Below are positions 18,501 through 27,378 of a DNA stretch of 64,000 nt, in pieces. Numbering within the stretch: the first letter of the stretch is position 1; each line of letters begins with the position of its first letter. Source of the DNA: JBGRQA01 sp041725895 (GTDB lineage: Bacteria > Bacteroidota > Bacteroidia > Bacteroidales > Marinifilaceae); NCBI GenBank assembly GCA_041725895.1, contig JBGRQA010000002.1, positions 1-64,000 of the forward strand, in the 5' to 3' direction. The notes under the pieces are model-generated. The model was not told the DNA's origin. It did not search any database and saw only the letters and a list, made by a program, of their open reading frames with translations. A program made the translations under genes and the position numbers.

Positions 18501-21160
18501 AGTGGTACGGCCGAACCCCCGAAGGGATGCCCGGCAATGCTACAATGCTCTCCTTTACTTCCGACAAGGAGAAGTACCAGGTTGGTGAGAAGGCTACGGT
18601 GACTATTCCTTCTTCCAAATCGGGCAAGGCCCTGGTGAGTATCGAGACAGGAGCCAGTGTTCTGAAGGCTTTCTGGGTGAATACACAATCGAGGGAATCG
18701 GAATTCTCTTTTGAAGTAACCCCGGAGATGGCTCCCAATGCTTACGTTCATGTAAGTTTGGTGCAACCTCATGCCCAAACCGAAAATGACCTGCCTATCC
18801 GGATGTATGGGGTAATCCCTATCCTGGTGGAGGATCCCAATACCAGATTAACTCCGGAAATCAAAATGCCGGATGTTCTGGAGCCCGAGAAAGAATTTGA
18901 GGTGATGGTATCTGAGAAGGATGGTAAGGCCATGACCTATACCCTTGCTGTGGTAGATGATGGTCTTCTGGATCTGACCCGGTTCAAAACGCCTGATCTT
19001 TGGAACCGTTTCTATGCCCGTGAAGCCCTCGGCGTGAAAACCTGGGACATGTACGATATGGTGATGGGGGCTTTTGGAGCTCGTTTGGAGAAGGCTTTTG
19101 CCATTGGTGGTGATGAGGATCTGAAAGGGAAAAAGCAAGCCAAAGCCAATCGTTTCAAACCGGTGGTACTATTCTACGGCCCTTACACCCTTTATCCCGG
19201 TGATACGAAAAAACATCGCATTACCATGCCCAACTATGTAGGATCGGTACGTACCATGGTGGTCGCTGGAGACAGGGGGGCATACGGTTCTGCAGAGAAA
19301 ACGACACAGGTACGCAAGCCCTTGATGATTTTGGCTACTCTGCCAAGAGTGGTTGGGCCTGGCGAAAGTGTTAAGCTTCCGGTAACGGTTTTTGCCATGG
19401 ATCCCAAGGTGAAGAATGTAAAACTAAAGATTGAGCCCAATGAATACCTGCAACCCGTGGGGGAAGTGCAAAAAACCATTGCCTTTGACAAAACCGGGGA
19501 GCAGGTTGTGAATTTTGATCTGAAAGTAGCTTCCCGTTTGGGAGTGGCACGTGTGAAAGTACTGGCTCAAAGTGGAGATGTGAAAGCAACTTATGATATT
19601 GAACTGGATGTTCGCAATCCCAACCCTCGAGTGGTGAACCTTAGTGATACCCTGTTGACATCGGGGCAAAGTTGGGATCAGGTGCTGAATCTGCCTGGAA
19701 TGGAAGGAACCAACCGGGGCGTTCTGGAGCTGTCCAGTATTCCGCCCATCGATTTTGGTCGTCGTTTAGAGTATTTGATCGATTATCCTCACGGATGTAT
19801 CGAGCAGACTACCTCAGCGGTTTTCCCACAACTCTTCCTGGACAAGGTGGTGGATCTGGATGCTAAAAAGAAGACCGAGATGGCTGATAACATTCGGGCA
19901 GGTCTGAGTCGTTTGTTGAGTTTTCAGTTGAGCAATGGTGCCTTTAGCTACTGGCCGGGAAGCGACTATGTAAGCGACTGGGGAACCAGTTACGCAGGTC
20001 ATTTCATGCTGAAAGCCGAGGAGATGGGCTATACTTTGCCCATTGGCCTGAAGTCGGCCTGGTTGCGTTATCAGAAATCTGCGGCTCAAAGCTGGGAGAA
20101 TGCTTCCTCCTATCGAGGAGGAGTTTACTATCATGGTAACGATCTGTTGCAGGCCTACCGTTTGTATACTCTGGCTTTGGCCGAGGTACCCGATTTAGCA
20201 TCCATGAACCGGTTGCGGGAACAGAATTCCTTGTCGATGAATGCCAAGTGGCGACTGGCTGCGGCTTATCGTATGATTGGCCAAAAGGAAGTAGCTGAAA
20301 GATTAATTGATAATCTGGGTACCGATGTAAAACCCTATCGTGAGCATTCCGGTACTTTTGGTTCCGATACCAGGGACCGGGCCATGATTCTGGAAACACT
20401 GAGTTTACTGAATCGAAGAACGGAAGCCTTTCCTTTGGTTCAAAAGCTGTCGTCCGAACTTTCGGGTGATAGCTGGATGAGTACACAAACCACTGCTTAC
20501 TGTTTGTTGGCCATGTCCGAGTTTGTCGGATCGGGCGATGCAAGCAAATTGGATTTTGCTTATGCCTTGAATAATGGTGCAAAAGAGGAGATATCAAGCG
20601 ACCGTCCGGTGGTTCAGATACCGCTGGAGCTGAAAGCAGGAAAACCTTCGGTTCAGTTGATCAACAAATCGGAAGGAGTGCTATACGCCCGTGTCAGTTT
20701 GAGTGGAATTCCTGTAACGGGGGATCAAACTGCAGCAGAGAAGAACCTGAAGCTACAGATCAGTTATCAGGATATGAAGGGGAATTCCATTGATGTGAGC
20801 AAATTGCAGCAGGGAACCGATTTTAAGGTTGAGGTGCGGATTGAGAATCCCGGCCTGATGGAGAACTACCAGCAGATGGCTCTGACCCAGATTTTCCCGT
20901 CGGGATGGGAGATCGTGAATACCCGTTTTGGTGATGTAGATGCGGTAGAGAAAGCCGACCAGCCCACCTATCAGGATATTCGCGACGATCGGGTGTATAC
21001 CTATTTCGATCTGGATCGGAACAAGAGCAAAACCTTTACCATTACCCTAAATGCCGCTTATGTGGGCAAATTTTACCTGCCTACCGTATCCTGCGAGGCC
21101 ATGTACGATAACCGTATCCATGCCCGTAAGCCTGGCCGATGGGTGGAGGTAGTGAAATAA
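15593..21160 (+). CDS. Bacterial alpha-2-macroglobulin lipoprotein (YfaS/YfhM-like)
   Basis: This protein of 1855 residues has a lipoprotein signal with Cys21 (FVAMFSC), so it is anchored in the envelope. The thioester motif HGCIEQ lies near residues 1400-1405 (YPHGCIEQTTSAVFPQ), preceded by macroglobulin-like beta domains and the A2M family region, and followed by the alpha-helical toroid (thioester) domain and a receptor-like end. Such proteins trap proteases that breach the outer membrane through a reactive thioester. The next gene encodes PBP1C, the classical partner that repairs peptidoglycan. I chose ATG 15593; ATG 15563 would put ten extra residues before the signal peptide. A clear promoter lies upstream. 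Confidence 0.93.
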   Translation: MRTRIQIVISLAVLFVAMFSCKDKGKVKSKVDPGFGQYVTAFTSGVVSAESVIRIRLAKDYEQAIEPGQEIKAALFNFAPKVKGKAYWKDLRTIEFRPESALASGKQYQVNFKLSELMEVPSRYSKLKFNFQTIKQSFSFTGEGLQSYGKNDMEVQKYKGYLTTADVIDGNRIERVLKASLNGQNKSIRWMHSTDGKLHHFVVDSISRQEDRGELLLKWNGSPIDVNEKGDKHVEIPALNVFKLMEARVVQQPEQYVLIRFSDPLKKDQKLDGLIRIEGQSSLKFIIEGNEVKAYPQYRLSGTKTLRLEEGIRNVMDFALRKSKKLELTFEDIKPAVRLIGKGVIVPASNGLILPFEAVSLKAVDLRVIEIFENNVPRFLQDNRMGGSSDLKQVGRLILQKRLDLGTNRAVDLRKWNAYTLDVANYINVNPGAIYRVELRFRKSYALYACQMDEEENENMTNLDEVVAKQELEKELDNWDKPGWYESYYYPDGYTWRERNNPCHVSYYNNDRFVSRNLFASDLGLIAKSGNDKSITFAVSNLISAEPEQSVELEVYNYQNQLMGKGKTDKDGLATVQLDRKPFLLVAKKGNQRGYLRLDDGSALSLSNFDVGGQVVQKGIKGYIYGERGVWRPGDKLFLTFVLEDTQKLLPENHPVVFELINPQGQTVVHRVSTAGANGFYSFATATEPEAQTGNWLARIKVGGATFTKQIKIETVKPNRLKINLDFGAELLKAKTSNQKAKLEVKWLHGAIARNMKANISLRMAPRKTSFKGYPRYDFDDPAKEFYADEQVIFDGRIDQGGKASVDLNLKANKSAPGMLRASFITRVFEEGGEFSIDMQGVPFAPYKSFVGLRMPESKRGWYLTDTNHKIQLATVDAEGNPVSRKKLEVKVYKIDWRWWWDASEENLASYIGRSSTRVVSRQRVATVNGKGSFDLKINYRNWRDYGRYLIRVFDPESGHSTGVTAYFSKWYGRTPEGMPGNATMLSFTSDKEKYQVGEKATVTIPSSKSGKALVSIETGASVLKAFWVNTQSRESEFSFEVTPEMAPNAYVHVSLVQPHAQTENDLPIRMYGVIPILVEDPNTRLTPEIKMPDVLEPEKEFEVMVSEKDGKAMTYTLAVVDDGLLDLTRFKTPDLWNRFYAREALGVKTWDMYDMVMGAFGARLEKAFAIGGDEDLKGKKQAKANRFKPVVLFYGPYTLYPGDTKKHRITMPNYVGSVRTMVVAGDRGAYGSAEKTTQVRKPLMILATLPRVVGPGESVKLPVTVFAMDPKVKNVKLKIEPNEYLQPVGEVQKTIAFDKTGEQVVNFDLKVASRLGVARVKVLAQSGDVKATYDIELDVRNPNPRVVNLSDTLLTSGQSWDQVLNLPGMEGTNRGVLELSSIPPIDFGRRLEYLIDYPHGCIEQTTSAVFPQLFLDKVVDLDAKKKTEMADNIRAGLSRLLSFQLSNGAFSYWPGSDYVSDWGTSYAGHFMLKAEEMGYTLPIGLKSAWLRYQKSAAQSWENASSYRGGVYYHGNDLLQAYRLYTLALAEVPDLASMNRLREQNSLSMNAKWRLAAAYRMIGQKEVAERLIDNLGTDVKPYREHSGTFGSDTRDRAMILETLSLLNRRTEAFPLVQKLSSELSGDSWMSTQTTAYCLLAMSEFVGSGDASKLDFAYALNNGAKEEISSDRPVVQIPLELKAGKPSVQLINKSEGVLYARVSLSGIPVTGDQTAAEKNLKLQISYQDMKGNSIDVSKLQQGTDFKVEVRIENPGLMENYQQMALTQIFPSGWEIVNTRFGDVDAVEKADQPTYQDIRDDRVYTYFDLDRNKSKTFTITLNAAYVGKFYLPTVSCEAMYDNRIHARKPGRWVEVVK

Positions 21161-21185
21161 AACAACTTACTGCTCTTTGTGAAAA

Positions 21186-21233
21186 TCCTTTGTGCTCCTT
21201 GTAGTAAAATTTAACCACTAAGGGCACAAAGGA
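21186..21233 (+). repeat. Imperfect 20-bp palindrome between A2M and pbpC
   Basis: The left arm (21186-21205) starts TCCTTTGTGCTCC and the right arm (21214-21233) ends GGGCACAAAGGA; they pair with a few mismatches over an 8-base loop. The CTTTGTG/CACAAAG words repeat on either side up to 21254. It looks like a REP-like dispersed palindrome rather than a terminator, because no U-run follows and pbpC starts 33 bases later. Confidence 0.5.
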
Positions 21234-21266
21234 ATCACGAAGGCATACAAAGAGGGTATAGCGGAG

Positions 21267-23663
21267 ATGGTAAAAATTGTGGAAAGAAGAGAATATTGTA
21301 GAAGTTGGAGATGCCGTTTGGGTCTCCTGGCCCTTTTGGTGATGGTTCTTGCCTTTTGGCTTTGCCTTCCATCTCCATTGTTCAGGGATCCCACCTCCAC
21401 CATCATTAACAGCCGCGAAAGAAAACTGCTGGGGGCGCGTATTGCCAGTGACGGACAATGGCGTTTCCCGGAAACGGAAATGGTACCCCAAAAGTTTGAG
21501 CAGGCCCTTCTGACTTTCGAAGATCAGTACTTTTACTACCATCCCGGGGTGAATCCGGTTGCACTAGGGCGAGCCATGATCCAAAACCTGAAAGCCGGGC
21601 ACGTTGTAAGTGGAGGAAGTACCTTAAGCATGCAGCTGATTCGAATCTCCCGAAAGGGAAAAGCCCGAAATATCTACCAAAAGCTGGTGGAAATGGTACA
21701 GGCCCTTCGACTGGAACTGGGTTACAGCAAAAAGGAAATATTGGCCCTGTATGCATCCCATGCTCCTTTTGGTGGGAATGTGGTGGGGCTGGAAGCAGCA
21801 GCCTGGAGGTTTTTTGGCCGTTCTGCCCGTGTACTTTCCTGGGCCGAAGCTGCAACCCTGGCCGTATTGCCCAATGCTCCGTCATTAATCTATCCCGGAA
21901 GAAACAACCAGCAACTTCGGAATAAGCGCAACCGACTATTGGATCGTTTGGAGGAGGAGGGTATCATAGATGGGACCACCTGTCAGTTATCCAAACTGGA
22001 GCAGGTGCCTTCCCGGATTCATTCCCTGCCTTCCCTGGCCCCGCATTTGTTGGACCGGGTACATAAGGAGCATCGGGGCGAGCGGATTCAAACCTCTGTG
22101 AATTATGGATTGCAGCAGCGTATCAACAACATTGTCCAAAAGCACCAAATCCGGCTCGAAGCCAACCAGATCCATAACATGGCTGTACTGGTACTGGATG
22201 TGGAAACCGGTGAGTCTCGTGCCTATGTGGGGAATACCAGGCGTAGGGGAGAGGAGCTTCACGGCAATCAGGTGGATGTAATTCGTGCCCTAAGAAGTAC
22301 GGGAAGTGTGCTCAAACCCTTCCTTTTTGCCAGTATGCTCAACGAGGGGGAGCTGTTGCCTCATACCCTGGTTGCGGATATTCCCACCCAGATCGCCGGC
22401 TACTCGCCCAAGAACTTTAATCTGAGCTACGATGGTGCCGTACCGGCCAATGAGGCCCTTTCCCGTTCCCTGAATGTTCCCATGGTAAGAATGTTGAGAG
22501 AGCATGGAATTGAGCGTTTTCATCACCTGATGCGAAAGCTTGGAATGACCACCTTGAACCGTCCCGCCGGGCATTACGGTTTGTCCCTGATTCTGGGGGG
22601 AGCCGAAGGAAAGCTGTGGGACCTTTGCGGAATCTATGCCGGACTGGCCCGCACTCTGAACCATTACAACCGGTACGACGGAGGCTATTTTGCCAATGAC
22701 ATTCGAAAACCGGTTTATCAATTGATCGATTCAGTGCCTTTGGGACGAGAGGAACCGCATAGTCTTTTGGGAGCGGCTTCCATCTACCAAACTTTTGAAG
22801 CCTTGCTGGAGGTAAACCGACCTGATGGGGAGAGTGGCTGGCAATCCTTCTCGTCTTCACGTCCAGTGGCCTGGAAAACCGGAACCAGTTTTGGTTTTCG
22901 CGATGCCTGGGCTATTGGAGCTACCCCGGACTATGTAGTAGGTGTTTGGGTAGGCAATGGGGACGGCGAGGGACGACCTGGTTTAACCGGAGTGAGTGTT
23001 GCTGCTCCCGTAATGTTTGATGTATTCGACCTGCTGCCCAATTCCCCCTGGTTTGAGGCGCCCACCGAAGAGATGGAGCAGATTGCGGTATGCAGGGAGA
23101 GCGGACACCGTGCCGGCCGCTGGTGCGAAACTACCGATACCCTTTGGGTGCCCCGGTCTGGCTTGGATACTAAAGTTTGTCCCTACCATCGGTTGGTGCA
23201 CCTGGATGCCTCCAAACGCTATCGGGTTACCTCTAATTGTGAAGCGGTGAGCCAAATGGTGCATAGGGGGTGGTTTGTACTGCCTCCGGTGATGGAATGG
23301 TACTACAAGAAGCGCAATCCCCTTTACCGTCCTCTACCTCCCTACCGGGAGGATTGCAGGGGAACTCGCGGGAAGCAGGTGATGGAACTGATCTATCCCC
23401 GTGAGAATAACCGGGTATTTGTGCCCATGCAGTTGGATGGTACCCGGGGTAAAGTTGTTTTTGAAGCGGCTCATCACGATCCGGATGCTCAGGTGTTTTG
23501 GCATCTGGACGGGGAATATCTTGGCACCACCTGCCAGTTGCACCAGCGGGAGCTCAGTCCCGATGAGGGAAGCCACCTTCTTACCCTGATGGATGAGCAG
23601 GGCAATACCCTGTACAAGAGGTTTACCGTGGTAGGCAAATCAGACAATCGGATTCGACGCTAA
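21267..23663 (+). CDS. pbpC: Penicillin-binding protein 1C
   Basis: This 798-residue bifunctional peptidoglycan synthase has one N-terminal membrane segment (LGLLALLVMVLAFW). The glycosyltransferase 51 domain covers residues about 60-235, with catalytic E85 in FEDQYFYYHPG and GGSTLSMQLIR. The transpeptidase domain follows, with S347-V-L-K350, SRSLNVP, and K537-T-G-T-S. A C-terminal BiPBP_C domain (about 710-795) is typical of PBP1C. It is 106 bases downstream of the A2M gene, the usual pairing; PBP1C is thought to repair cell wall while A2M blocks proteases. Base composition is high in G+C for this window: 34 of 60 bases at 22801-22860, against 22 of 60 at 24601-24660. Confidence 0.94.
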   Translation: MVKIVERREYCRSWRCRLGLLALLVMVLAFWLCLPSPLFRDPTSTIINSRERKLLGARIASDGQWRFPETEMVPQKFEQALLTFEDQYFYYHPGVNPVALGRAMIQNLKAGHVVSGGSTLSMQLIRISRKGKARNIYQKLVEMVQALRLELGYSKKEILALYASHAPFGGNVVGLEAAAWRFFGRSARVLSWAEAATLAVLPNAPSLIYPGRNNQQLRNKRNRLLDRLEEEGIIDGTTCQLSKLEQVPSRIHSLPSLAPHLLDRVHKEHRGERIQTSVNYGLQQRINNIVQKHQIRLEANQIHNMAVLVLDVETGESRAYVGNTRRRGEELHGNQVDVIRALRSTGSVLKPFLFASMLNEGELLPHTLVADIPTQIAGYSPKNFNLSYDGAVPANEALSRSLNVPMVRMLREHGIERFHHLMRKLGMTTLNRPAGHYGLSLILGGAEGKLWDLCGIYAGLARTLNHYNRYDGGYFANDIRKPVYQLIDSVPLGREEPHSLLGAASIYQTFEALLEVNRPDGESGWQSFSSSRPVAWKTGTSFGFRDAWAIGATPDYVVGVWVGNGDGEGRPGLTGVSVAAPVMFDVFDLLPNSPWFEAPTEEMEQIAVCRESGHRAGRWCETTDTLWVPRSGLDTKVCPYHRLVHLDASKRYRVTSNCEAVSQMVHRGWFVLPPVMEWYYKKRNPLYRPLPPYREDCRGTRGKQVMELIYPRENNRVFVPMQLDGTRGKVVFEAAHHDPDAQVFWHLDGEYLGTTCQLHQRELSPDEGSHLLTLMDEQGNTLYKRFTVVGKSDNRIRR

Positions 23664-23987
23664 TATTTCTTGTAGAGCTCCAATACGGAACTTGGATCAC
23701 GGGAGCTATTGAATATAAAAGATGATAGAAGATATAGGTTGTACACAAACAGAATTTCAGACAGGCAAAAGGAACGCGAATCCAGCGGTTTTGATTATTT
23801 GTACGGTCAATTAATTCCGGGTTTAGTAATGTTGTATTTACTATGGGGATATTTTGTTAAAATTGTTATGTTTGTGAGTCTGATTAGTGTGATGATGTGT
23901 AGAAGATAAATGTAGAGGTTGTTAGTCACATGATTGTTTAACGAAATAATTTAATGTCTCTATATTTTAACTTAACATCATCTATTT
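23664..23987 (+). other. Gene-free stretch after pbpC
   Basis: This stretch holds a 66-residue TTG-initiated frame (23709-23909) with one hydrophobic segment, which I do not consider a convincing gene. Otherwise it is AT-rich leader sequence for the beta-propeller gene. Confidence 0.5.
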
Positions 23988-25850
23988 ATGAAGAAAATTT
24001 TGACTCTGATTGTTTTGGGTATGCTAATTTTTTCCAACGGCTACTCGCAGAAGAAGCTTTGGGAAGTCGACCTTCGGGAAGCATTGTACGAAGTTGGGTG
24101 GATTAAGCAATCCAATGATGGATACATTATTGCTGCAGGTGCAAAAGGACTGCTTGCAATGGACAATGAAACGGGTGAAATTCGCTGGCACAATAAAGAG
24201 CTGAAGGCCATTGATAAGAATACTTTTATGAATATCGACGGGCTTCCTATTTTTTATGTGGAATATGCTCCTGTAGTGGGTAAGGTTCGGGGTTTGTTGA
24301 TTAATTCCAGCAATGGTAAAGTTTTGTACGATACCAAGGATGATGGAGTTCGTATCAAGGATTTTACTATGTATCCTGAATGGGGAAATATCCTTTTTGA
24401 AGTTATGAAAGGAGATGAGCGGAAAGTTCTTTGTTTCAGTCTCAGAAACTGGGAGAAGACCTGGATTGCTGATTTGGGTGAAGCCAAGAGTATGATCAAA
24501 AAGTTTTCCAGAAGAACATTTGTTGACCATGGACCTATTTTTAATAAGGATAACAACCTAATTATTGGCGTTAAGGATCAGATTTTTGCGGTGAATTCTA
24601 CCAACGGTGAAATCCTTTGGAAATATCAAGCCAACAAGAAAATTAATGCCTTAGTGTTCTCTGAAATCAACAACAGCCTGTATGTTGGGGTAAAAAAGTC
24701 AAAAAAACTGAAAGTACTTGATCCCGCTAGTGGTAAAGATATTACTCCCGGAAAACTGAAATTGAAGGGAACTCTGATTGATGTAAGACCTGATAATGAT
24801 AATAATTTGATTCTGGTGGAAACCGAAGGATTCAATATTATCAATCCAAAAACAAACGATTTTAAGTGGAAGAGAAGTTTCAAGATCGACTATCTTGAAG
24901 AGGTAATTGCTCATGAAAAGGGGTTTATTGCCATCGGGAAAAACGAAAAGCAGGGATCGATTTGCCTGGTTAACCAGGATGGAAAAAAAGACTGGGAAAG
25001 TAAGGTGAAAGGTTACTCCTATTATGTAACCCCTACCGATAAAGGGGTGCTGTACATCTCTACCGAGAGATCCAACATTTTGGATTATGAAAAAGGAAAA
25101 GACGTATGGAAGAGAGATGTAAAATTTAAAGCGATTCCTGCTGTAACTTATGACGAGAAAGAGGATAAAATTATTCTTTTCGAGAACAAAAAGGGGTATA
25201 AATTTGATCTGAAGACCGGTCATATTGATCTTTTTGCAGAGGACGTAGAGTTGGAGCATGTGAAGAGAAAAACGCCACTGCTTGCCGAATATGTTGATGG
25301 TGCCGGATATTTGCTGAATACCGGTCAGCATTTGTCTTTGCTTACTCCATCGGGAGAGGTAAAATACACCAAATACTACGAGCCAGCTTCCGATTTGGAA
25401 GGATTCAAGCATTTGGCTCAGATTGGTTTGTTTATTGCTGGGGTTGATTTTGATATCGATGGAAACCTGGCCAATATAAAAATGCTGTCCTCTTTATCCA
25501 ATGGAGCTTACAGAACCTCTTTTGATCAAACAGATGGTACTTCGGAAGCTTCAGTTGTGGCCGGGTTGTACCTGGGAACAACCGACGGAGGTATGGCACC
25601 AATTTTCGAAATTACCAAACGCAGATATTCCAATTCAAAATCAATTAAAGACCATCGCTTCGTAGTTACCAAGATAAATGAGAAGGGGGCTCCGATTAAA
25701 CACTTTATCTATAAGGTGAATAAAAAGACCGGGGAAACAGATGTGGAAATTGAATTGAAGGATAAAACTCCCAATTACCTGATTGATGAGGTGGACAATG
25801 TTGTGGTGATTAACGAAAAGAATCACTTGATTTCTACCTACAAATTCTAG
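23988..25850 (+). CDS. Exported PQQ-type beta-propeller protein
   Basis: This 620-residue protein starts with a signal peptide (MKKILTLIVLGMLIFSNGYS). Repeats of the kind AMDNETGEIRW, AVNSTNGEILWKY, LVNQDGKKDWES and FDLKTG occur through residues 50-420, the blade pattern of PQQ-like/YncE-type beta-propellers. There is no dehydrogenase domain or PQQ-binding site that I can identify, so it is probably a periplasmic binding or scaffold protein rather than an enzyme. The last 200 residues are mostly beta-rich without a recognised domain. It stands alone between a gene-free stretch and its own terminator. Confidence 0.8.
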   Translation: MKKILTLIVLGMLIFSNGYSQKKLWEVDLREALYEVGWIKQSNDGYIIAAGAKGLLAMDNETGEIRWHNKELKAIDKNTFMNIDGLPIFYVEYAPVVGKVRGLLINSSNGKVLYDTKDDGVRIKDFTMYPEWGNILFEVMKGDERKVLCFSLRNWEKTWIADLGEAKSMIKKFSRRTFVDHGPIFNKDNNLIIGVKDQIFAVNSTNGEILWKYQANKKINALVFSEINNSLYVGVKKSKKLKVLDPASGKDITPGKLKLKGTLIDVRPDNDNNLILVETEGFNIINPKTNDFKWKRSFKIDYLEEVIAHEKGFIAIGKNEKQGSICLVNQDGKKDWESKVKGYSYYVTPTDKGVLYISTERSNILDYEKGKDVWKRDVKFKAIPAVTYDEKEDKIILFENKKGYKFDLKTGHIDLFAEDVELEHVKRKTPLLAEYVDGAGYLLNTGQHLSLLTPSGEVKYTKYYEPASDLEGFKHLAQIGLFIAGVDFDIDGNLANIKMLSSLSNGAYRTSFDQTDGTSEASVVAGLYLGTTDGGMAPIFEITKRRYSNSKSIKDHRFVVTKINEKGAPIKHFIYKVNKKTGETDVEIELKDKTPNYLIDEVDNVVVINEKNHLISTYKF

Positions 25851-25873
25851 AATTGAGGATTAAGGATAAATGT

Positions 25874-25908
25874 AGGAGGGGCTGCTTTTATAGCAGCTCC
25901 TTTTTTTT
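25874..25908 (+). terminator. Terminator of the beta-propeller gene
   Basis: The stem GGCTGCT ... AGCAGCTCC (about 25878-25887 with 25892-25900) is followed by a run of eight Ts, 25 bases after the stop codon. Confidence 0.85.
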
Positions 25909-26095
25909 GTCCTTTTATTGGTTGGGATTATGGTTTTAGAATACGGTTCCGATGGATTTGAGTGGTTTTATGGGAAAAAAATCATCTTTTTACTGATCCC
26001 CCTCCCTGATTTTTTGTTGACAATCTACTCAATTGTAACTAATTTAAAGATTGTTTGTTGATTGAATATTTTTCCAACCTTTCCTATACATAGCC

Positions 26096-26836
26096 ATGGA
26101 TAATCGCGACGATTTTTTGTCTCAGCTGGATGCCCTGATGGCCTTGCCCCGAGAGCAGGTGAAGAGCCCCAATATGCCTGTAAAGATTTACCTGCAGGAG
26201 GCCCTCAACCTGCTGTATTATGCCGAAAAGGACAGGGCGATTCTGCAGAAATCGGGGTTGGATCTGTCTTTGGTGGAGACTTTGCCTGTCCGGATTAACG
26301 CGCTAAGGTATGCTCAAACCGAGTGGAATTCGGAACGTTACGAATTGGATGCTGCCGAACAGGAATGGAAGCAGGAGTTGCCCCGGGCCCGGCAATTCAA
26401 AAGGGAATTGCTGCACAATTTCCGTTTTGCCTACCGTAAGAACGAGGAGAGGATGAAGGTGGTAAACTACATTGCCCAGGGGCGAAGCCATGCCGATATG
26501 GTTCAGGACTTCTGTGAGCTGGCGGTAGTGGGTAGGGCACATCCCGAGCCTTTGCTGGCCATTGGTATGGATCTGGAGCTGCTGAGTCGGGCAGCCGATT
26601 TGTCGGTTCGTTTGGGTGCACTGCTGGCTGCGGTAAAAGGGGCTAGAGGTACTCTCAAAGAGGCAAAGTTGCACCGCGACAGGGCCTATACCTACCTTAA
26701 GCAAGCTGTTGATGAGGTACGGGAGTACGGGCGTTTCGTTTTCAGGGGCCAGGAGAGCAAACAGCTGCATTACGGCAGCAAATACTTTCGCAACCTGAGG
26801 GCCGAACTCCGAAAAAAGGCCCTAAAAGAGCATTAG
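26096..26836 (+). CDS. Predicted all-helical protein of unknown function
   Basis: This 246-residue protein is rich in Glu, Arg, Leu and Ala and lacks a signal peptide or membrane segment. Long heptad-like stretches such as YELDAAEQEWKQEL and LRAELRKKALKEH suggest helical bundles or coiled coils. I do not recognise a family. Its G+C content appears clearly above that of its flanks, as in the pbpC region. It stands alone, with the 21-bp repeat array starting 95 bases after its stop codon. A structural or nucleic-acid-associated role is possible, but nothing directly supports one. Confidence 0.7.
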   Translation: MDNRDDFLSQLDALMALPREQVKSPNMPVKIYLQEALNLLYYAEKDRAILQKSGLDLSLVETLPVRINALRYAQTEWNSERYELDAAEQEWKQELPRARQFKRELLHNFRFAYRKNEERMKVVNYIAQGRSHADMVQDFCELAVVGRAHPEPLLAIGMDLELLSRAADLSVRLGALLAAVKGARGTLKEAKLHRDRAYTYLKQAVDEVREYGRFVFRGQESKQLHYGSKYFRNLRAELRKKALKEH

Positions 26837-26930
26837 ATTCCCGTTTTTTGCCAGGGCAATATCCCGAAGGCCAGGGAATCCCTTCCGTTTCCTTGGGGCT
26901 ATCAATTTACTTCCCGGGATAAGTAAACAG

Positions 26931-27077
26931 TAGCTATGGAGATACGAAACCGGGCTATGGACCATGCGGTTCGGACTATGCGATACGGGAAATGGGCTAT
27001 GTCTTATTAGGATATCGCTATGGAGTAGGGCAACCAGGCTATGGAAACCCTAAATTAGGCTATGGACCGCTGGAAAT
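26931..27077. repeat. Array 1: seven 21-bp units with core GGCTATGGA
   Basis: Seven units start at 26931, 26952, 26973, 26994, 27015, 27036 and 27057, each exactly 21 bases. Positions 2-10 of each unit are close to GGCTATGGA (CTATG is present in all seven), positions 11-16 vary freely, and positions 17-20 are A-rich in most. A degenerate eighth unit may follow at 27078. One frame reads as Gly-Tyr-rich heptapeptides but has no start codon until the fourth unit. The array lies in a gene-free stretch (26837-27378) between the helical protein and the DUF6624 gene. Confidence 0.85.
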
Positions 27078-27243
27078 GGATCATCCAGGAGTGAAATTCT
27101 GCAGAATTCTCTTCAAGCTTCTCTATTCGAATCTTTTATTTGCAGTGGTTCACATTCTTGGATTTTCCTCTGTTTTAGATGCTACAACTGTCTACTCCCG
27201 GCAAAAATGGGGTTTGTTTTATTATAAAGGATAATTATTTTGT

Positions 27244-27251
27244 TAGCTTTG
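27244..27251 (+). promoter_or_regulatory. Possible -7 element for the DUF6624 gene
   Basis: TAGCTTTG matches TAnnTTTG and lies 128 bases before the start codon. A -33 TTTG at the right distance is not obvious, so support is partial. Confidence 0.3.
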
Positions 27252-27378
27252 ATGTGTGCGGTAATTCTTCCCGGTTGTTAGAACCGCTTTCGTAATGGGG
27301 AAGAAGTTGTGGGGATGTCAGATTTGGAAACAGTATAGTTACTATTTCACCTAAGTAGGATTAAAAAAAACGATAGTT

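Noticed and set aside
23709..23909. 66-residue frame with one membrane segment after pbpC
   Set aside because: TTG start, no ribosome site, and AT-rich composition that gives chance hydrophobic frames.
26931..27077. Array 1 as a CRISPR array
   Set aside because: The conserved part is 7-9 bases and the whole unit 21, far below CRISPR repeat and spacer lengths, and no cas genes are near.
26992..27234. 80-residue plus-strand frame starting in array 1 (GYG-rich start)
   Set aside because: It begins in the fourth repeat unit without a ribosome site, and the text after the array is not protein-like for any family I know. The repeats are better described as DNA units.
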